64,000 nucleotides of DNA from Mesorhizobium mediterraneum (GTDB taxonomy: Bacteria; Pseudomonadota; Alphaproteobacteria; Rhizobiales; Rhizobiaceae). Within the stretch, counting starts at the first letter, position 1. Each line of letters starts with the position of its first letter. Below, in pieces: positions 25,275 through 33,268 of this stretch. The stretch covers positions 835,490-899,489 of the forward strand of contig NZ_NPKI01000015.1 of assembly GCF_002284565.1 (NCBI RefSeq), in the 5' to 3' direction. The translations under genes and the position numbers were made by a program. The notes under the pieces were generated by a model. That model was not told where the DNA came from and made no database searches. It was given only the letters and a program-made list of their open reading frames with translations.

Positions 25275-25995
25275 CCAGATACCCGAAGATTCCTTGCCGA
25301 ACGTGGACGAAGACCAGTTCCGGCCGATCGACCTGCAGGCGCTGCTCGACGTGCCGCGGTCGATCCACAAGCCTCGCGTGCTGATGCTCTACGGCTCGCT
25401 GCGCGAGCGGTCCTACTCCCGGCTGGCGACGGAGGAAGCCGCTCGCATCTTGCGTCGCCTGGGCGCCGAGGTGCGCATCTACAATCCCGCTGGCCTGCCG
25501 CTGCCGGATTCGACGTCGGCCGACCACGCCAAAGTCCAGGAGCTGCGAAACCTGTCGGTCTGGTCGGAAGCGCAGGTCTGGTGCTCGCCCGAGCGGCATG
25601 GCTCGATGACGGGAGTCATGAAGGCGCAGATCGATTGGCTGCCGCTCTCGGCTGGCGGCGTCAGGACGACGCAAGGCCGCACGCTCGCGGTGATGCAGGT
25701 TTCCGGCGGCTCGCAGAGCTTCAACGCCGTCAACCAGCTTCGTATCCTCGGCCGCTGGATGCGGATGGTCACCATCCCCAACCAGTCGTCGGTGGCCAAG
25801 GCTTTCAATGAGTTCGACGAGGCTGGCCGCATGAAGCCGTCACCGTACTATAACCGGATCGTCGATGTGATGGAGGAGCTGATGAAGTTCACGCTGCTCC
25901 TGCGTAATCGATCCGCCTATCTCACGGACCGTTATTCCGAGCGCGTCGAAAGCGCTGAAGAGGTTGCCAAACGGGTCAGTCAGCGGTCGATCTGA
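25267..25995 (+). CDS. arsH: ArsH NADPH-dependent FMN reductase
   Basis: A 242-residue flavodoxin-fold protein. FMN-binding blocks are [15 protein letters not shown] near residue 40 and [20 protein letters not shown] near 110, both diagnostic for ArsH, as is [18 protein letters not shown]. ArsH reduces quinones and metals with NADPH and oxidises organoarsenicals in several bacteria. No ATG precedes the conserved region. The start is placed at a TTG that overlaps the arsC stop, with AGGG at proper distance; a TTG at 25294 or a GTG at 25303 are alternatives. It closes the first ars operon. Confidence 0.9.
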   Translation: MPDQIPEDSLPNVDEDQFRPIDLQALLDVPRSIHKPRVLMLYGSLRERSYSRLATEEAARILRRLGAEVRIYNPAGLPLPDSTSADHAKVQELRNLSVWSEAQVWCSPERHGSMTGVMKAQIDWLPLSAGGVRTTQGRTLAVMQVSGGSQSFNAVNQLRILGRWMRMVTIPNQSSVAKAFNEFDEAGRMKPSPYYNRIVDVMEELMKFTLLLRNRSAYLTDRYSERVESAEEVAKRVSQRSI

Positions 25996-26087
25996 GGTGA
26001 TTGCCGCTCTTCGGCGTCGTAGCCGGATGCAGGATTATCCTGATCGGTCTCACAAGCGATCGGGGTTGGATACCGGTATACGACTAA

Positions 26088-26103
26088 TTCGAGAATTTTC
26101 GAA
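26088..26103. promoter_or_regulatory. Candidate ArsR operator before the second arsR
   Basis: TTCGA-GAATTT-TCGAA is a perfect 5-bp inverted repeat. It lies just upstream of TTGACG (26110) and TACCTT (26133), which are 17 bases apart and could be a sigma-70 promoter, and 42 bases before the arsR ATG. Confidence 0.5.
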
Positions 26104-26144
26104 ATAGGGTTGACGCCACGTATTTCCGGCGCTACCTTATTTCC

Positions 26145-26465
26145 ATGAAACTCGAACAAGCAGCAAAACAGCTCGAGGCGCTCGGCAATCCAACGCGGCT
26201 CAACCTCTATCGCACGCTGGTGAGGGCAGGCGAAACCGGACGACCCGTCGGTTATCTGCAGGAAACCCTCGGCATCGCTGCGTCAACCCTGTCGCACCAT
26301 CTGCACCGGCTTATCCTGACCGGCCTGGTTACCCAGGAGCGCCAGGCAACGACCTTGATCTGCCGTGCCAATTACCCCGTCATGAACGATCTGCTCGGCT
26401 TTCTTGCCGACGAATGTTGTGCCGACGCTGCATGCGGTCCGGCGGTCGGCGAGGCGGCTGCGTAA
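26145..26465 (+). CDS. arsR: Second ArsR-family repressor
   Basis: A 106-residue winged-helix regulator with the recognition block QETLGIAASTLSHHLHRLILTGLV (residues 41-64). Near the C-terminus CCADAAC places a Cys pair and a third Cys six residues after the first, a thiol site fit for As(III) or Sb(III) but spaced one residue closer than in the first ArsR. It stands 149 bases from arsH behind its own palindrome and promoter-like sequence, so it probably controls a separate unit with the flavoprotein and MFS genes. Confidence 0.9.
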   Translation: MKLEQAAKQLEALGNPTRLNLYRTLVRAGETGRPVGYLQETLGIAASTLSHHLHRLILTGLVTQERQATTLICRANYPVMNDLLGFLADECCADAACGPAVGEAAA

Positions 26466-26483
26466 CTCTTTTTTGGCCAATAT

Positions 26484-26499
26484 TTCTATAGTCCTAGAA
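26484..26499. promoter_or_regulatory. Inverted repeat before the flavoprotein gene
   Basis: TTCTA-TAGTCC-TAGAA has the same 5-6-5 design as the palindrome before the second arsR. It lies 16 bases before the flavoprotein ATG, so it may be a second binding site for the same regulator. Confidence 0.4.
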
Positions 26500-26515
26500 G
26501 CATAGAAGGTGCGTC

Positions 26516-27955
26516 ATGGCTCCCAATAGTAATCTCCCGGTCGCCATCATCGGCGGCGGACCTGTCGGTCTGGCCGCAGCGGCCCAACTTGTCAGCCGCG
26601 GCCTTCCGGTCAGGGTTTACGAGGCGGGTTCCGCGGTCGGCTCGAACCTTCTGGATTGGGGCCATGTGCGGGTTTTCACGCCGTGGCGCTATTGTGTCGA
26701 TGCGGTCGCCCGAAAACTTCTCGAGAGCCACGGCTGGCAAATGCCGGAGCCGGAGGCATTCCCTACAGCCGATGAGATCGTCGGCCAGTATCTCGCGCCG
26801 CTCGCAAAGCTCCCCGAACTGGCGCCGTCGATCGAGACCAATGCCCGCGTTGTCGGCATTTCCCGGTGGGGCGCCGACAAGGTGTTGAGCAAGGCGCGCG
26901 AGACGCGGCCGTTCATGCTTCTGGTCGAAACGGCGCAAGGCACGCGCCGGGACAGCGCTCGTGCCGTCATCGACGCGTCCGGCACATGGCAAACGCCGAA
27001 TCCGCTCGGTGCCGGCGGCTTGCCGGCCGAAGGTGAGAGGGAATTCGGAGATCGCATCGCCTACGGCATCCCGGATGTTCTCGGCCGCGACCGTCATCTC
27101 TATGCAGGCCGCACGACATTGGTGGTGGGCGCCGGCCATTCCGCCGCCAACGCCTTGCTGGAATTGGACAGGCTTGCGCAAACCGAGCCGGGCACGTCGG
27201 CACTATGGGTGACGCGCAGCACCGACCTTGTCCGTATCAATGGCGGCGGCGATGCCGACGCCCTGCCGGCGCGGGGCGAGCTTGGTTCGGATGTCCGGCA
27301 TCTCGCCGAGAGCGGACGCGTGCGGCTGGTGACGGGCTTTGCCACGGTTGCCATTCGCGAGATCGACGGCCGGCTGGTTGTCGAAGGCAAGACAAAGGAT
27401 GGATCGCGCACGCTCGGACCCGTCGACAGGGTCATCGCCGCGACCGGTCAGCGCCCCGACCTTGCACTGACCCGGGAGCTCCGGCTGGACCTCGACCCGT
27501 GGCTCGAAGGCGTCAAGGCGCTGGGGCCGCTCATCGACCCCAATGAACACTCCTGCGGTGATGTCCCGCCGCACGGTCATCGCGAGCTCAGCCACCCCGA
27601 GCCCGATTTCTACACGGTCGGCGTCAAAAGCTATGGCCGGGCGCCGACGTTCCTGCTGCTGACCGGCTACGAGCAGGTCCGCTCGGTCGCCGCGGCGATC
27701 GCCGGCGACATGGAAGCGGCCGATGCCGTGCAGCTGGTGTTGCCCGAGACCGGCGTTTGCACGGTGCCGGTATCGCTTTCAAGCACGTCGTCCCACGGTT
27801 GCTGCGGCGGACCAGCGCCGGCTGCTGTCGATGCCTGCTGTGTCGACGACGCCAAGGCAAAGGCGAGCGGCAAGTCTGGCTGCGGCTGCGGCAGCACGCA
27901 AGCGATCGCAGCAGTGCGCAGCGGCGATCTCGAGATTGCGGATGCCGCTCAATGA
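26516..27955 (+). CDS. FAD-dependent oxidoreductase with Cys-rich tail (arsenic-linked)
   Basis: A 479-residue flavoprotein. FAD motif VAIIGGGPVGLAAAAQL lies at residues 9-25 and a second nucleotide motif, TTLVVGAGHSAANALLEL, near 200. The conserved block WGHVRVFTPWRY at about 50 is shared with putative flavin monooxygenases found in ars clusters (ArsO-type; this naming is an inference). After residue 420 the catalytic fold ends and a tail follows with paired Cys: GCCGG, ACCVDD and GCGCGS. These seven thiols could bind As(III) or another soft metal, or accept electrons. Its stop overlaps the MFS start, so the two probably act together. Confidence 0.8.
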   Translation: MAPNSNLPVAIIGGGPVGLAAAAQLVSRGLPVRVYEAGSAVGSNLLDWGHVRVFTPWRYCVDAVARKLLESHGWQMPEPEAFPTADEIVGQYLAPLAKLPELAPSIETNARVVGISRWGADKVLSKARETRPFMLLVETAQGTRRDSARAVIDASGTWQTPNPLGAGGLPAEGEREFGDRIAYGIPDVLGRDRHLYAGRTTLVVGAGHSAANALLELDRLAQTEPGTSALWVTRSTDLVRINGGGDADALPARGELGSDVRHLAESGRVRLVTGFATVAIREIDGRLVVEGKTKDGSRTLGPVDRVIAATGQRPDLALTRELRLDLDPWLEGVKALGPLIDPNEHSCGDVPPHGHRELSHPEPDFYTVGVKSYGRAPTFLLLTGYEQVRSVAAAIAGDMEAADAVQLVLPETGVCTVPVSLSSTSSHGCCGGPAPAAVDACCVDDAKAKASGKSGCGCGSTQAIAAVRSGDLEIADAAQ

Positions 27956-29187
27956 GCGACCGGAAGATCCCGGCTGCGGCACTCTGGGCGTTGGGGCTGA
28001 CGCAGATCATCGGCTACGGCACGCTCTATTACAGCTTTAGCATCCTGGTGCCGTCGATCGCGCTCGAGTTCGCCTGGCCGGAACAATGGGTTTTCGGCGC
28101 CTTGTCGGCGTCGCTGCTGGTGGGTGGCCTGTTTGCCCCGACAGCCGGGCGCTGGGCCGATCGTTTCGGCGCCGGCCGGGTGATGACCTTTGGCTCGGCA
28201 GCCGCGGCGGCAGCGCTTGTCGCTTGCGCGCTAGCACCCGGTCGGGTGACCTTCGTTTTGGCGTTGATGGCCATGGAACTGGCGTCCGCGTTCGTGCTCT
28301 ACAGCGCCGCTTTCGTGGCGATCGTCCAGGTCGGCGGAGCCAGGGCGCAGCGAAGCATCACCCATCTGACGCTGATCGCCGGCTTCGCCTCCACGCTGTT
28401 CTGGCCGCTGACGGCGGCACTGCACGAATACCTGACCTGGCGCGAGGTCTACCTGGTCTTTGCCGGCATCAATGTCGCCATCTGCCTGCCGATCCATGCC
28501 TGGCTGGCGCGGCTGTCGCATCGGACAGATGAAAGTGCTTCACCGATACCTGCGGCCATCGGGCCGGCAGGCGGTGCGATTGCCCCGCGCGACCGCAGCA
28601 GAGTGTTTCTGCTCATGCTTGGCGGCTTCGCGATCGAGGGCTTCGTGCTGTCCTCGATCCTCGTTCACATGGTCCCGCTGACGACGGCGCTCGGGCTTGG
28701 CTCCGCCGGGCTTGTCGTCACCACGCTTTTCGGGCCGTCCCAGGTGGCGAGCCGGCTGATCAACATGCTGTTCGGCGGCCGGCTGGCGCAGACCTGGCTC
28801 GCGGTCATCGGCGCGACCTTGCTGCCGCTCGGCCTTGTCGTGCTGCTGGCGACGACACCATCGGTGGCCGGAGCCATCGCCTTCGTCATCCTGTTTGGAT
28901 TGGGCTCGGGCCTCGCCAGCATCGTCGGCGGCACGCTGCCCCTGGAACTGTTCGGGCGGGAGCGCTACGGCGCCCGGCTCGGCTGGGTGACTGCCGCGCG
29001 TCAGTTCTCGTCAGCGCTTGCACCCTTTGCCCTTGCCATGGCGATGGCGGGCATGGGCGTCCAGCCGTCGCTCTGGTTGACCGCGGCGGTCGGCATGCTC
29101 GGCATACTGGCTTTCTCGGCAATCATCCTGATCAGAAGGCAGCCTCTTGGGGCTGCGATCCCTCTTGTGAACGCCAATAGCCGCTGA
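27952..29187 (+). CDS. MFS exporter, probably for an arsenical
   Basis: A 411-residue major facilitator protein with 12 hydrophobic helices. The helix 2-3 loop motif is present as GRWADRFGAGRVM, and a central hydrophilic loop lies near residue 195-215. The ATG overlaps the flavoprotein stop (ATGA), tying the exporter to the flavoprotein and to the second ArsR. MFS proteins in ars regions, such as ArsK of Agrobacterium and ArsJ, export arsenite or organic arsenicals. I cannot tell which type this is, and a different substrate is possible. It ends two bases from the convergent amidase gene. Confidence 0.82.
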   Translation: MSDRKIPAAALWALGLTQIIGYGTLYYSFSILVPSIALEFAWPEQWVFGALSASLLVGGLFAPTAGRWADRFGAGRVMTFGSAAAAAALVACALAPGRVTFVLALMAMELASAFVLYSAAFVAIVQVGGARAQRSITHLTLIAGFASTLFWPLTAALHEYLTWREVYLVFAGINVAICLPIHAWLARLSHRTDESASPIPAAIGPAGGAIAPRDRSRVFLLMLGGFAIEGFVLSSILVHMVPLTTALGLGSAGLVVTTLFGPSQVASRLINMLFGGRLAQTWLAVIGATLLPLGLVVLLATTPSVAGAIAFVILFGLGSGLASIVGGTLPLELFGRERYGARLGWVTAARQFSSALAPFALAMAMAGMGVQPSLWLTAAVGMLGILAFSAIILIRRQPLGAAIPLVNANSR

Positions 29188-29189
29188 TC

Positions 29190-30632
29190 CTAACAGTCCG
29201 CCGCCCAGATCGGCGGATGCCGCGTCGGCCATTGCGTTACCTGCTCCAGCTCATGGGCAATGCGAAGCAGCCGGTGATCCTCGTTCTGGCGGGCAACGAG
29301 CTGGATTCCGATTGGCACGCCGCTGTTGGACTGAAAGAGCGGAAGACTGGCGGCGGGCTGTCCGGTGACGTTGAAGATTTCAGTGAAGGGCGCGAATCCG
29401 TAGGCCCTGTTTGCCCATTCCTCATAGTCGAAATGCGCGCCGTTGCCGTTGATCTCCCCTAGGCGGGGCGGCAATTCGGCCGTGGTCGGCGTCATGATCA
29501 GATCGAACCGATCGAATTTCCTCGCCATGGCGAAGGATGCCCGATGGGCGCAACTCTGCGCGTTGATGAAGTCGGCCGCCGAGGCTTGTTCGAAGCGCTC
29601 CAGCGCGTGGCGGCTCAGTCGCTCGATTTCATCGTTTCCCGGCATGCGGCCGATTTCCTCGGCTCGTTCCCGGATGGTCAGGCCGATCTCCGACATCCAA
29701 AGGAGGCTCCAGCCGTCGCCGCAATCGACCTCGGGTGGAAACGATGCTTCCTCCACCTCGTGCCCCAGCTCCTCGAGCAGCGCCATGGCTTCCAGAAAAC
29801 GGGCCTTGATTTCGGGCGTGACATCAGTGCCATCGGCTCGCCGTCCCAAGCAGGCGATGCGCAGGCGTTCGCTCGGCGTGCGCAGCCAGTCGAAATAGGA
29901 GGGCACGGATCTGGACACGCGGTAAGGCGCCCCCAGTTCCGGGCCGGCGGTCATATCCAGCATGGCGGCGCTGTCGCGGACCGTGTGCGAAAGCACGTTC
30001 TCGGCATGGAGTCCGGCTCCGATCTCGCCGCGATAAGGGCCGAGAGGATTAAGGGCGCGGGAAGGTTTTAGGCCGAACAAGCCGCAGCAGGCCGCCGGCA
30101 CGCGGATCGATCCGCCGATATCGGAGCCATGCGCTACCGGCACCATGCCGCTTGCGACGGCGGCAGCAGCCCCACCACTCGACCCGCCAGCCGTGATTGT
30201 CAGATTCCAGGGATTGAGTGTCGGCCCGCGGAAGGCCGGCTCGGTCACGAAGTCGTTGGCATATTCCGGCGTGTTCGTTTTTCCGACGAAGACCAGGCCG
30301 GCCGTCCGCCATCGCCGGACGATCTCGCTATCGGGCTTGGGCGCGGCATCCCTGAAATAGGCAGAGGAATGCGTTGTCGGCCACTCCGCCGTGTGGATGC
30401 CGGTATCCTTTATGAGGAAAGGAACGCCGGCTAAACGTGAGTTCTGGTCCAGGCTCCTTGCGCTGGAGCGAGCGCCTTCGGCATCGACCAGTGTCACTGC
30501 GTTGAGGACAGGATTGATCTTTGCGATCGCCTCGATTGCCGCCTCAACGACCTCGGCAGCGGACAGGTCGCCGGAGCGAACATGTTCGGACAGCGCAACG
30601 GCATCGAGCGCCGCATATTCCGGCAGCTTCAT
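29190..30632 (-). CDS. Amidase (amidase signature family)
   Basis: A 480-residue amidase with the Ser-cisSer-Lys triad visible: K75 in VPFLIKDTG, S151 in AGGSSGG and S175 in GSDIGGSIRVPA. The family hydrolyses amides including aryl and fatty amides, and glutamine in GatA. This protein lacks GatB/GatC neighbours and is likely a catabolic amidase. The start overlaps the stop of the alpha/beta hydrolase gene (ATGA); the frame remains open far upstream but antisense to no signal, so this ATG is preferred. It is the third gene of a choline/betaine-type binding protein operon. Confidence 0.9.
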   Translation of the reverse strand: MKLPEYAALDAVALSEHVRSGDLSAAEVVEAAIEAIAKINPVLNAVTLVDAEGARSSARSLDQNSRLAGVPFLIKDTGIHTAEWPTTHSSAYFRDAAPKPDSEIVRRWRTAGLVFVGKTNTPEYANDFVTEPAFRGPTLNPWNLTITAGGSSGGAAAAVASGMVPVAHGSDIGGSIRVPAACCGLFGLKPSRALNPLGPYRGEIGAGLHAENVLSHTVRDSAAMLDMTAGPELGAPYRVSRSVPSYFDWLRTPSERLRIACLGRRADGTDVTPEIKARFLEAMALLEELGHEVEEASFPPEVDCGDGWSLLWMSEIGLTIRERAEEIGRMPGNDEIERLSRHALERFEQASAADFINAQSCAHRASFAMARKFDRFDLIMTPTTAELPPRLGEINGNGAHFDYEEWANRAYGFAPFTEIFNVTGQPAASLPLFQSNSGVPIGIQLVARQNEDHRLLRIAHELEQVTQWPTRHPPIWAADC

Positions 30633-31468
30633 GGCTGGCTCATGCGCCTCGGCTCTCTGTGTGCCGGAAAATGTGCAGAGATCAACTGGGCGATCAGCGC
30701 CGGATCCTCCCAGTGCGGGTTGTGGCCGCAATCGGCGGCTTCGACGACTGCGGCTGTGGGAAAGGCTTCCACCAGCCGCTTCCGATGCATGCTGTCGAAC
30801 AGGGGATCGCGCCCGCCGTTTACGATCAGCGTATCGACTTTGACGCTTCGCGCAGCCGCCGTGAGATCGGTGCGGCGCACCTGCTCCAGTATGACGCGCC
30901 AGCGTGGCGCGGGCATGGTCGACGCCTCTGCCGCCGCCATTGCGAGGAAATCCCGTGGCACATCCGCCTCGCAGGCATGCCAATAGGCATAGAACGGGTC
31001 CGTCGGCGATATCGGGTCGCGCAGCGATTGCACCCCGACGACCATCGGATGCGCATCGGGGATTTCGGGCTGCAGCGTGCCGGCGAGCAGCACCAGCCCG
31101 CCGGCCAAAGCCGGATGCCGTGAGACCGTTTTGATGGCAATCATGCTGCCCAGCGAATGTCCAACCAGAACCGGCTGCACGAGCTGCAGCCTGGCAATGA
31201 GCGCGGCAAGGTCGTCGGCGAAATCGGCCGGCCCGAGGCGGCTCGTCCCGGCCTGCGAGGCGCCGTGCCCGCGCAGGTCCGGGATGATAAGGCGGCGGCC
31301 TTCCAGATAAGGGACGAGCAGGGAAAAACTGCGGCTCGTGTCGGTAAAGCCGTGGATGAGGACAAGCGGCGGCTCGGCGCCGCCGATCTCGATATAGGCC
31401 ATGGCGGTCCCGCCGATAGCGACACTTCGCTTGCGGCCGGCCCATCCGTCCTGCATTACTGAGTTCAC
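30629..31468 (-). CDS. Alpha/beta hydrolase
   Basis: A 279-residue alpha/beta-hydrolase. The oxyanion block is PLVLIHGFTDTSRSF (H39-G40), the nucleophile elbow GHSLGSM places S105, and acid and base are likely the Asp in VNGGRDPLFD and the His in ADCGHNPHWE. It should be a cytoplasmic esterase or related enzyme. Its GTG start overlaps the stop of the binding-protein gene, and its stop overlaps the amidase start, so three genes are coupled. An ATG four codons downstream is an alternative start. The operon order hints that the enzyme cuts an ester or amide of the transported compound. Confidence 0.88.
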   Translation of the reverse strand: MNSVMQDGWAGRKRSVAIGGTAMAYIEIGGAEPPLVLIHGFTDTSRSFSLLVPYLEGRRLIIPDLRGHGASQAGTSRLGPADFADDLAALIARLQLVQPVLVGHSLGSMIAIKTVSRHPALAGGLVLLAGTLQPEIPDAHPMVVGVQSLRDPISPTDPFYAYWHACEADVPRDFLAMAAAEASTMPAPRWRVILEQVRRTDLTAAARSVKVDTLIVNGGRDPLFDSMHRKRLVEAFPTAAVVEAADCGHNPHWEDPALIAQLISAHFPAHREPRRMSQP

Positions 31469-32403
31469 AGGCCGAGCTTTGCCTTCACGGCATCGAGTGC
31501 CGGCTTGCCGTCGAAGGTGGTAACGCCTTGCAGCCAGGCGTCGAGCCTTGCCTCATTTTCCGAAATTGCCTTCTGGGCGGCATCGAGCGGCGCCATGCCG
31601 TCATTGATCAGGTAGCCCATGCCGGTATTCTCGAATTCGATGTCGAAGCTGAGGTTCTTCAAGAGCTGCGCTGCGTTCCGACAGGCTTCCAGATAGCCCT
31701 TGCGCACCTGGGTGCTGACGGTCGCCGCGCCAAAATTGGGCCCGTAGAATTTGTCGCCGCCGGTCAGATATTTGAAGTCGTACATCGTGTTCATCGGATG
31801 CGGCGCCCACCCCTGAAAGACGACAAAATTCTTTTCCTTTATCCGATATCCGACCTCCGACAACATGCCGGCTTCGCTCGACTCGACGACTTCCCATCCG
31901 TTCAGACCCAGGCTCGGATCGGCGATGGCGTCCATCATCAACTGGTTCGATCCAGGTTCGATGCCGTACATCTTGTTTCCGAATTTGTCGGCGAACTTCT
32001 TGAGGTCGGCCACGTCCTTGACGCCTGCTTCCCAGACATAGGTTGGAACGGCAAATGTGTATTTGGCGCCTTCGAGATTGATGAGCACAGTCTCGACCGA
32101 GCCATCCTGCTTGTACGGGCCAAAATTGGCGACCATGGCCGGGTCCCAATAGCCGAGGAAGACGTCGAGATCATTGTTCTTCAGAGCGGCATAGATGACG
32201 TCTATGCCAAGCAGGGTGCTCTGCGGCTTGTAGCCGAGGGCGTCGAACAGGACGGAGGCGACACCGGTGGTGAAGGCGAGATCGTTCCAGCCAGGCTCGG
32301 CCATGCGGACGGCTCTGCATTGTTCCGGTTCCGCGGCCTGGCTCACCTGCGGCGCAAGCGCCAGAACACACAAGGGCATGCTGAGAAAAAAGGTGCGAAG
32401 CAT
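31465..32403 (-). CDS. Choline/glycine-betaine-type periplasmic binding protein (ChoX-like)
   Basis: A 312-residue binding protein with a signal peptide ending near SQAAEP. Aromatic residues that build the quaternary-amine cage in ChoX are found in the expected blocks: AEPGWNDLAF, FLGYWDPAM, VPTYVWEAG and FQGWAPHPMN. The family binds choline, acetylcholine or betaine. No ABC ATPase or permease gene is adjacent, so it must share a membrane complex encoded elsewhere. It is followed by coupled genes for an alpha/beta hydrolase and an amidase and is divergent from a BetI-like repressor over a long palindrome. Confidence 0.88.
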   Translation of the reverse strand: MLRTFFLSMPLCVLALAPQVSQAAEPEQCRAVRMAEPGWNDLAFTTGVASVLFDALGYKPQSTLLGIDVIYAALKNNDLDVFLGYWDPAMVANFGPYKQDGSVETVLINLEGAKYTFAVPTYVWEAGVKDVADLKKFADKFGNKMYGIEPGSNQLMMDAIADPSLGLNGWEVVESSEAGMLSEVGYRIKEKNFVVFQGWAPHPMNTMYDFKYLTGGDKFYGPNFGAATVSTQVRKGYLEACRNAAQLLKNLSFDIEFENTGMGYLINDGMAPLDAAQKAISENEARLDAWLQGVTTFDGKPALDAVKAKLGL

Positions 32404-32420
32404 TCTGATATCTCCCGTTG

Positions 32421-32456
32421 TTGACCATTTGGTCTGATTATTGTCCCACTGGTCAA
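32421..32456. promoter_or_regulatory. BetI-type operator palindrome
   Basis: A 36-base imperfect palindrome with outer arms TTGACCA and TGGTCAA. The 14-base arms pair at 11 positions. It lies 18 bases from the binding-protein ATG and about 54 bases from the regulator ATG in the divergent region, so it could govern both directions. Confidence 0.6.
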
Positions 32457-32509
32457 TTGTTGATCTCGGTGGACTAGAATGTCAATATGCATTTGCATTG
32501 GGACCGATC

Positions 32510-33130
32510 ATGAAACTCACCCGCCTCAGCGACATCCGCCGCAAGGAGCTGCGCCAGGCAGCATTCGCCGTGCTTCAGCGGGAAGGCATAGCCGGCGCGA
32601 CGATCGAGAAGGTCGCGGCGCAGGCCGGCGCGTCGAAAGGCATTGTCCTGCATTATTTTAGGGATAAGCGAGAGCTGTTCGAACACGCGATGCGCGAGTC
32701 GAACCTGGTGCTGCGTGATGCGGTGGTGGCACGGCTGAAAGGCGCGCATACGCCTATGGAAAGGCTCGACGCCGTGATCGACGGCAATTTCGAGCCGCAT
32801 TTCTTCCAGCCGTCGCTTTGTCATGCGTGGCTCTCGCTATGCGCGGAGGTGCCGCGCGATGAAAAATTGAAACGCATTCAGCGCGTGATCCACAGCCGTA
32901 TGCGGTCGAATTTGCTGTCCGGCCTGCGTGGCCTTGTTGTCGAAGCTGACGCAAACGATATCGCTTTCGGCATCACCACGCTGATCGACGGGCTATGGCT
33001 GCGGCTTGGCCTGCAACCCGGCAGCGTTTCGCGCGACTATGCACTGCGCCAAGTCAAGGACTATGTCGCCGCGCGACTGGCAAGCGCTGAATTGCCGCCG
33101 GCCACGCGGCCTGCATCGGTTGGCGCCTAG
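32510..33130 (+). CDS. TetR-family regulator, BetI-like
   Basis: A 206-residue TetR protein. The N-terminal helix-turn-helix block is GATIEKVAAQAGASKGIVLHYF, closely following the BetI pattern, preceded by RRKELRQAAFAVL. The C-terminal ligand domain has WLSLCAEVPRDEKLKRIQRVIHSRM and a WLRLGL block, also as in BetI, the choline-responsive repressor. It is divergent from the ChoX-like operon and likely represses it. The start used is the ATG just before the HTH; an open extension of 23 codons crosses the palindrome and is unlikely. Confidence 0.88.
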   Translation: MKLTRLSDIRRKELRQAAFAVLQREGIAGATIEKVAAQAGASKGIVLHYFRDKRELFEHAMRESNLVLRDAVVARLKGAHTPMERLDAVIDGNFEPHFFQPSLCHAWLSLCAEVPRDEKLKRIQRVIHSRMRSNLLSGLRGLVVEADANDIAFGITTLIDGLWLRLGLQPGSVSRDYALRQVKDYVAARLASAELPPATRPASVGA

Positions 33131-33245
33131 AAGGCCAGCTAGCCGGCGCCTGATGGTTGCGCTCCATCCGCATTCGTCCAGCTTGTGCGCAACAGCGAGC
33201 GGTCGGCCATGCGCGCTCGACGGGCCGCGATGCGGTTGATAAGCC

Positions 33246-33261
33246 CTCTCCCCAAGGAGAG
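33246..33261 (+). promoter_or_regulatory. Hairpin enclosing the ribosome binding site of the HerA-like gene
   Basis: CTCTCC-CCAA-GGAGAG is a perfect 6-bp stem with a CCAA loop. Its 3' arm is the Shine-Dalgarno sequence (AAGGAGAG), eight bases before the ATG at 33269. Folded RNA would hide the site. Confidence 0.5.
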
Positions 33262-33268
33262 TCGACAC

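Noticed and set aside
23201..29187. Metal resistance island carried by a mobile element
   Set aside because: No transposase, integrase or flanking repeats are present, and base composition looks like the surroundings, so recent transfer cannot be supported.
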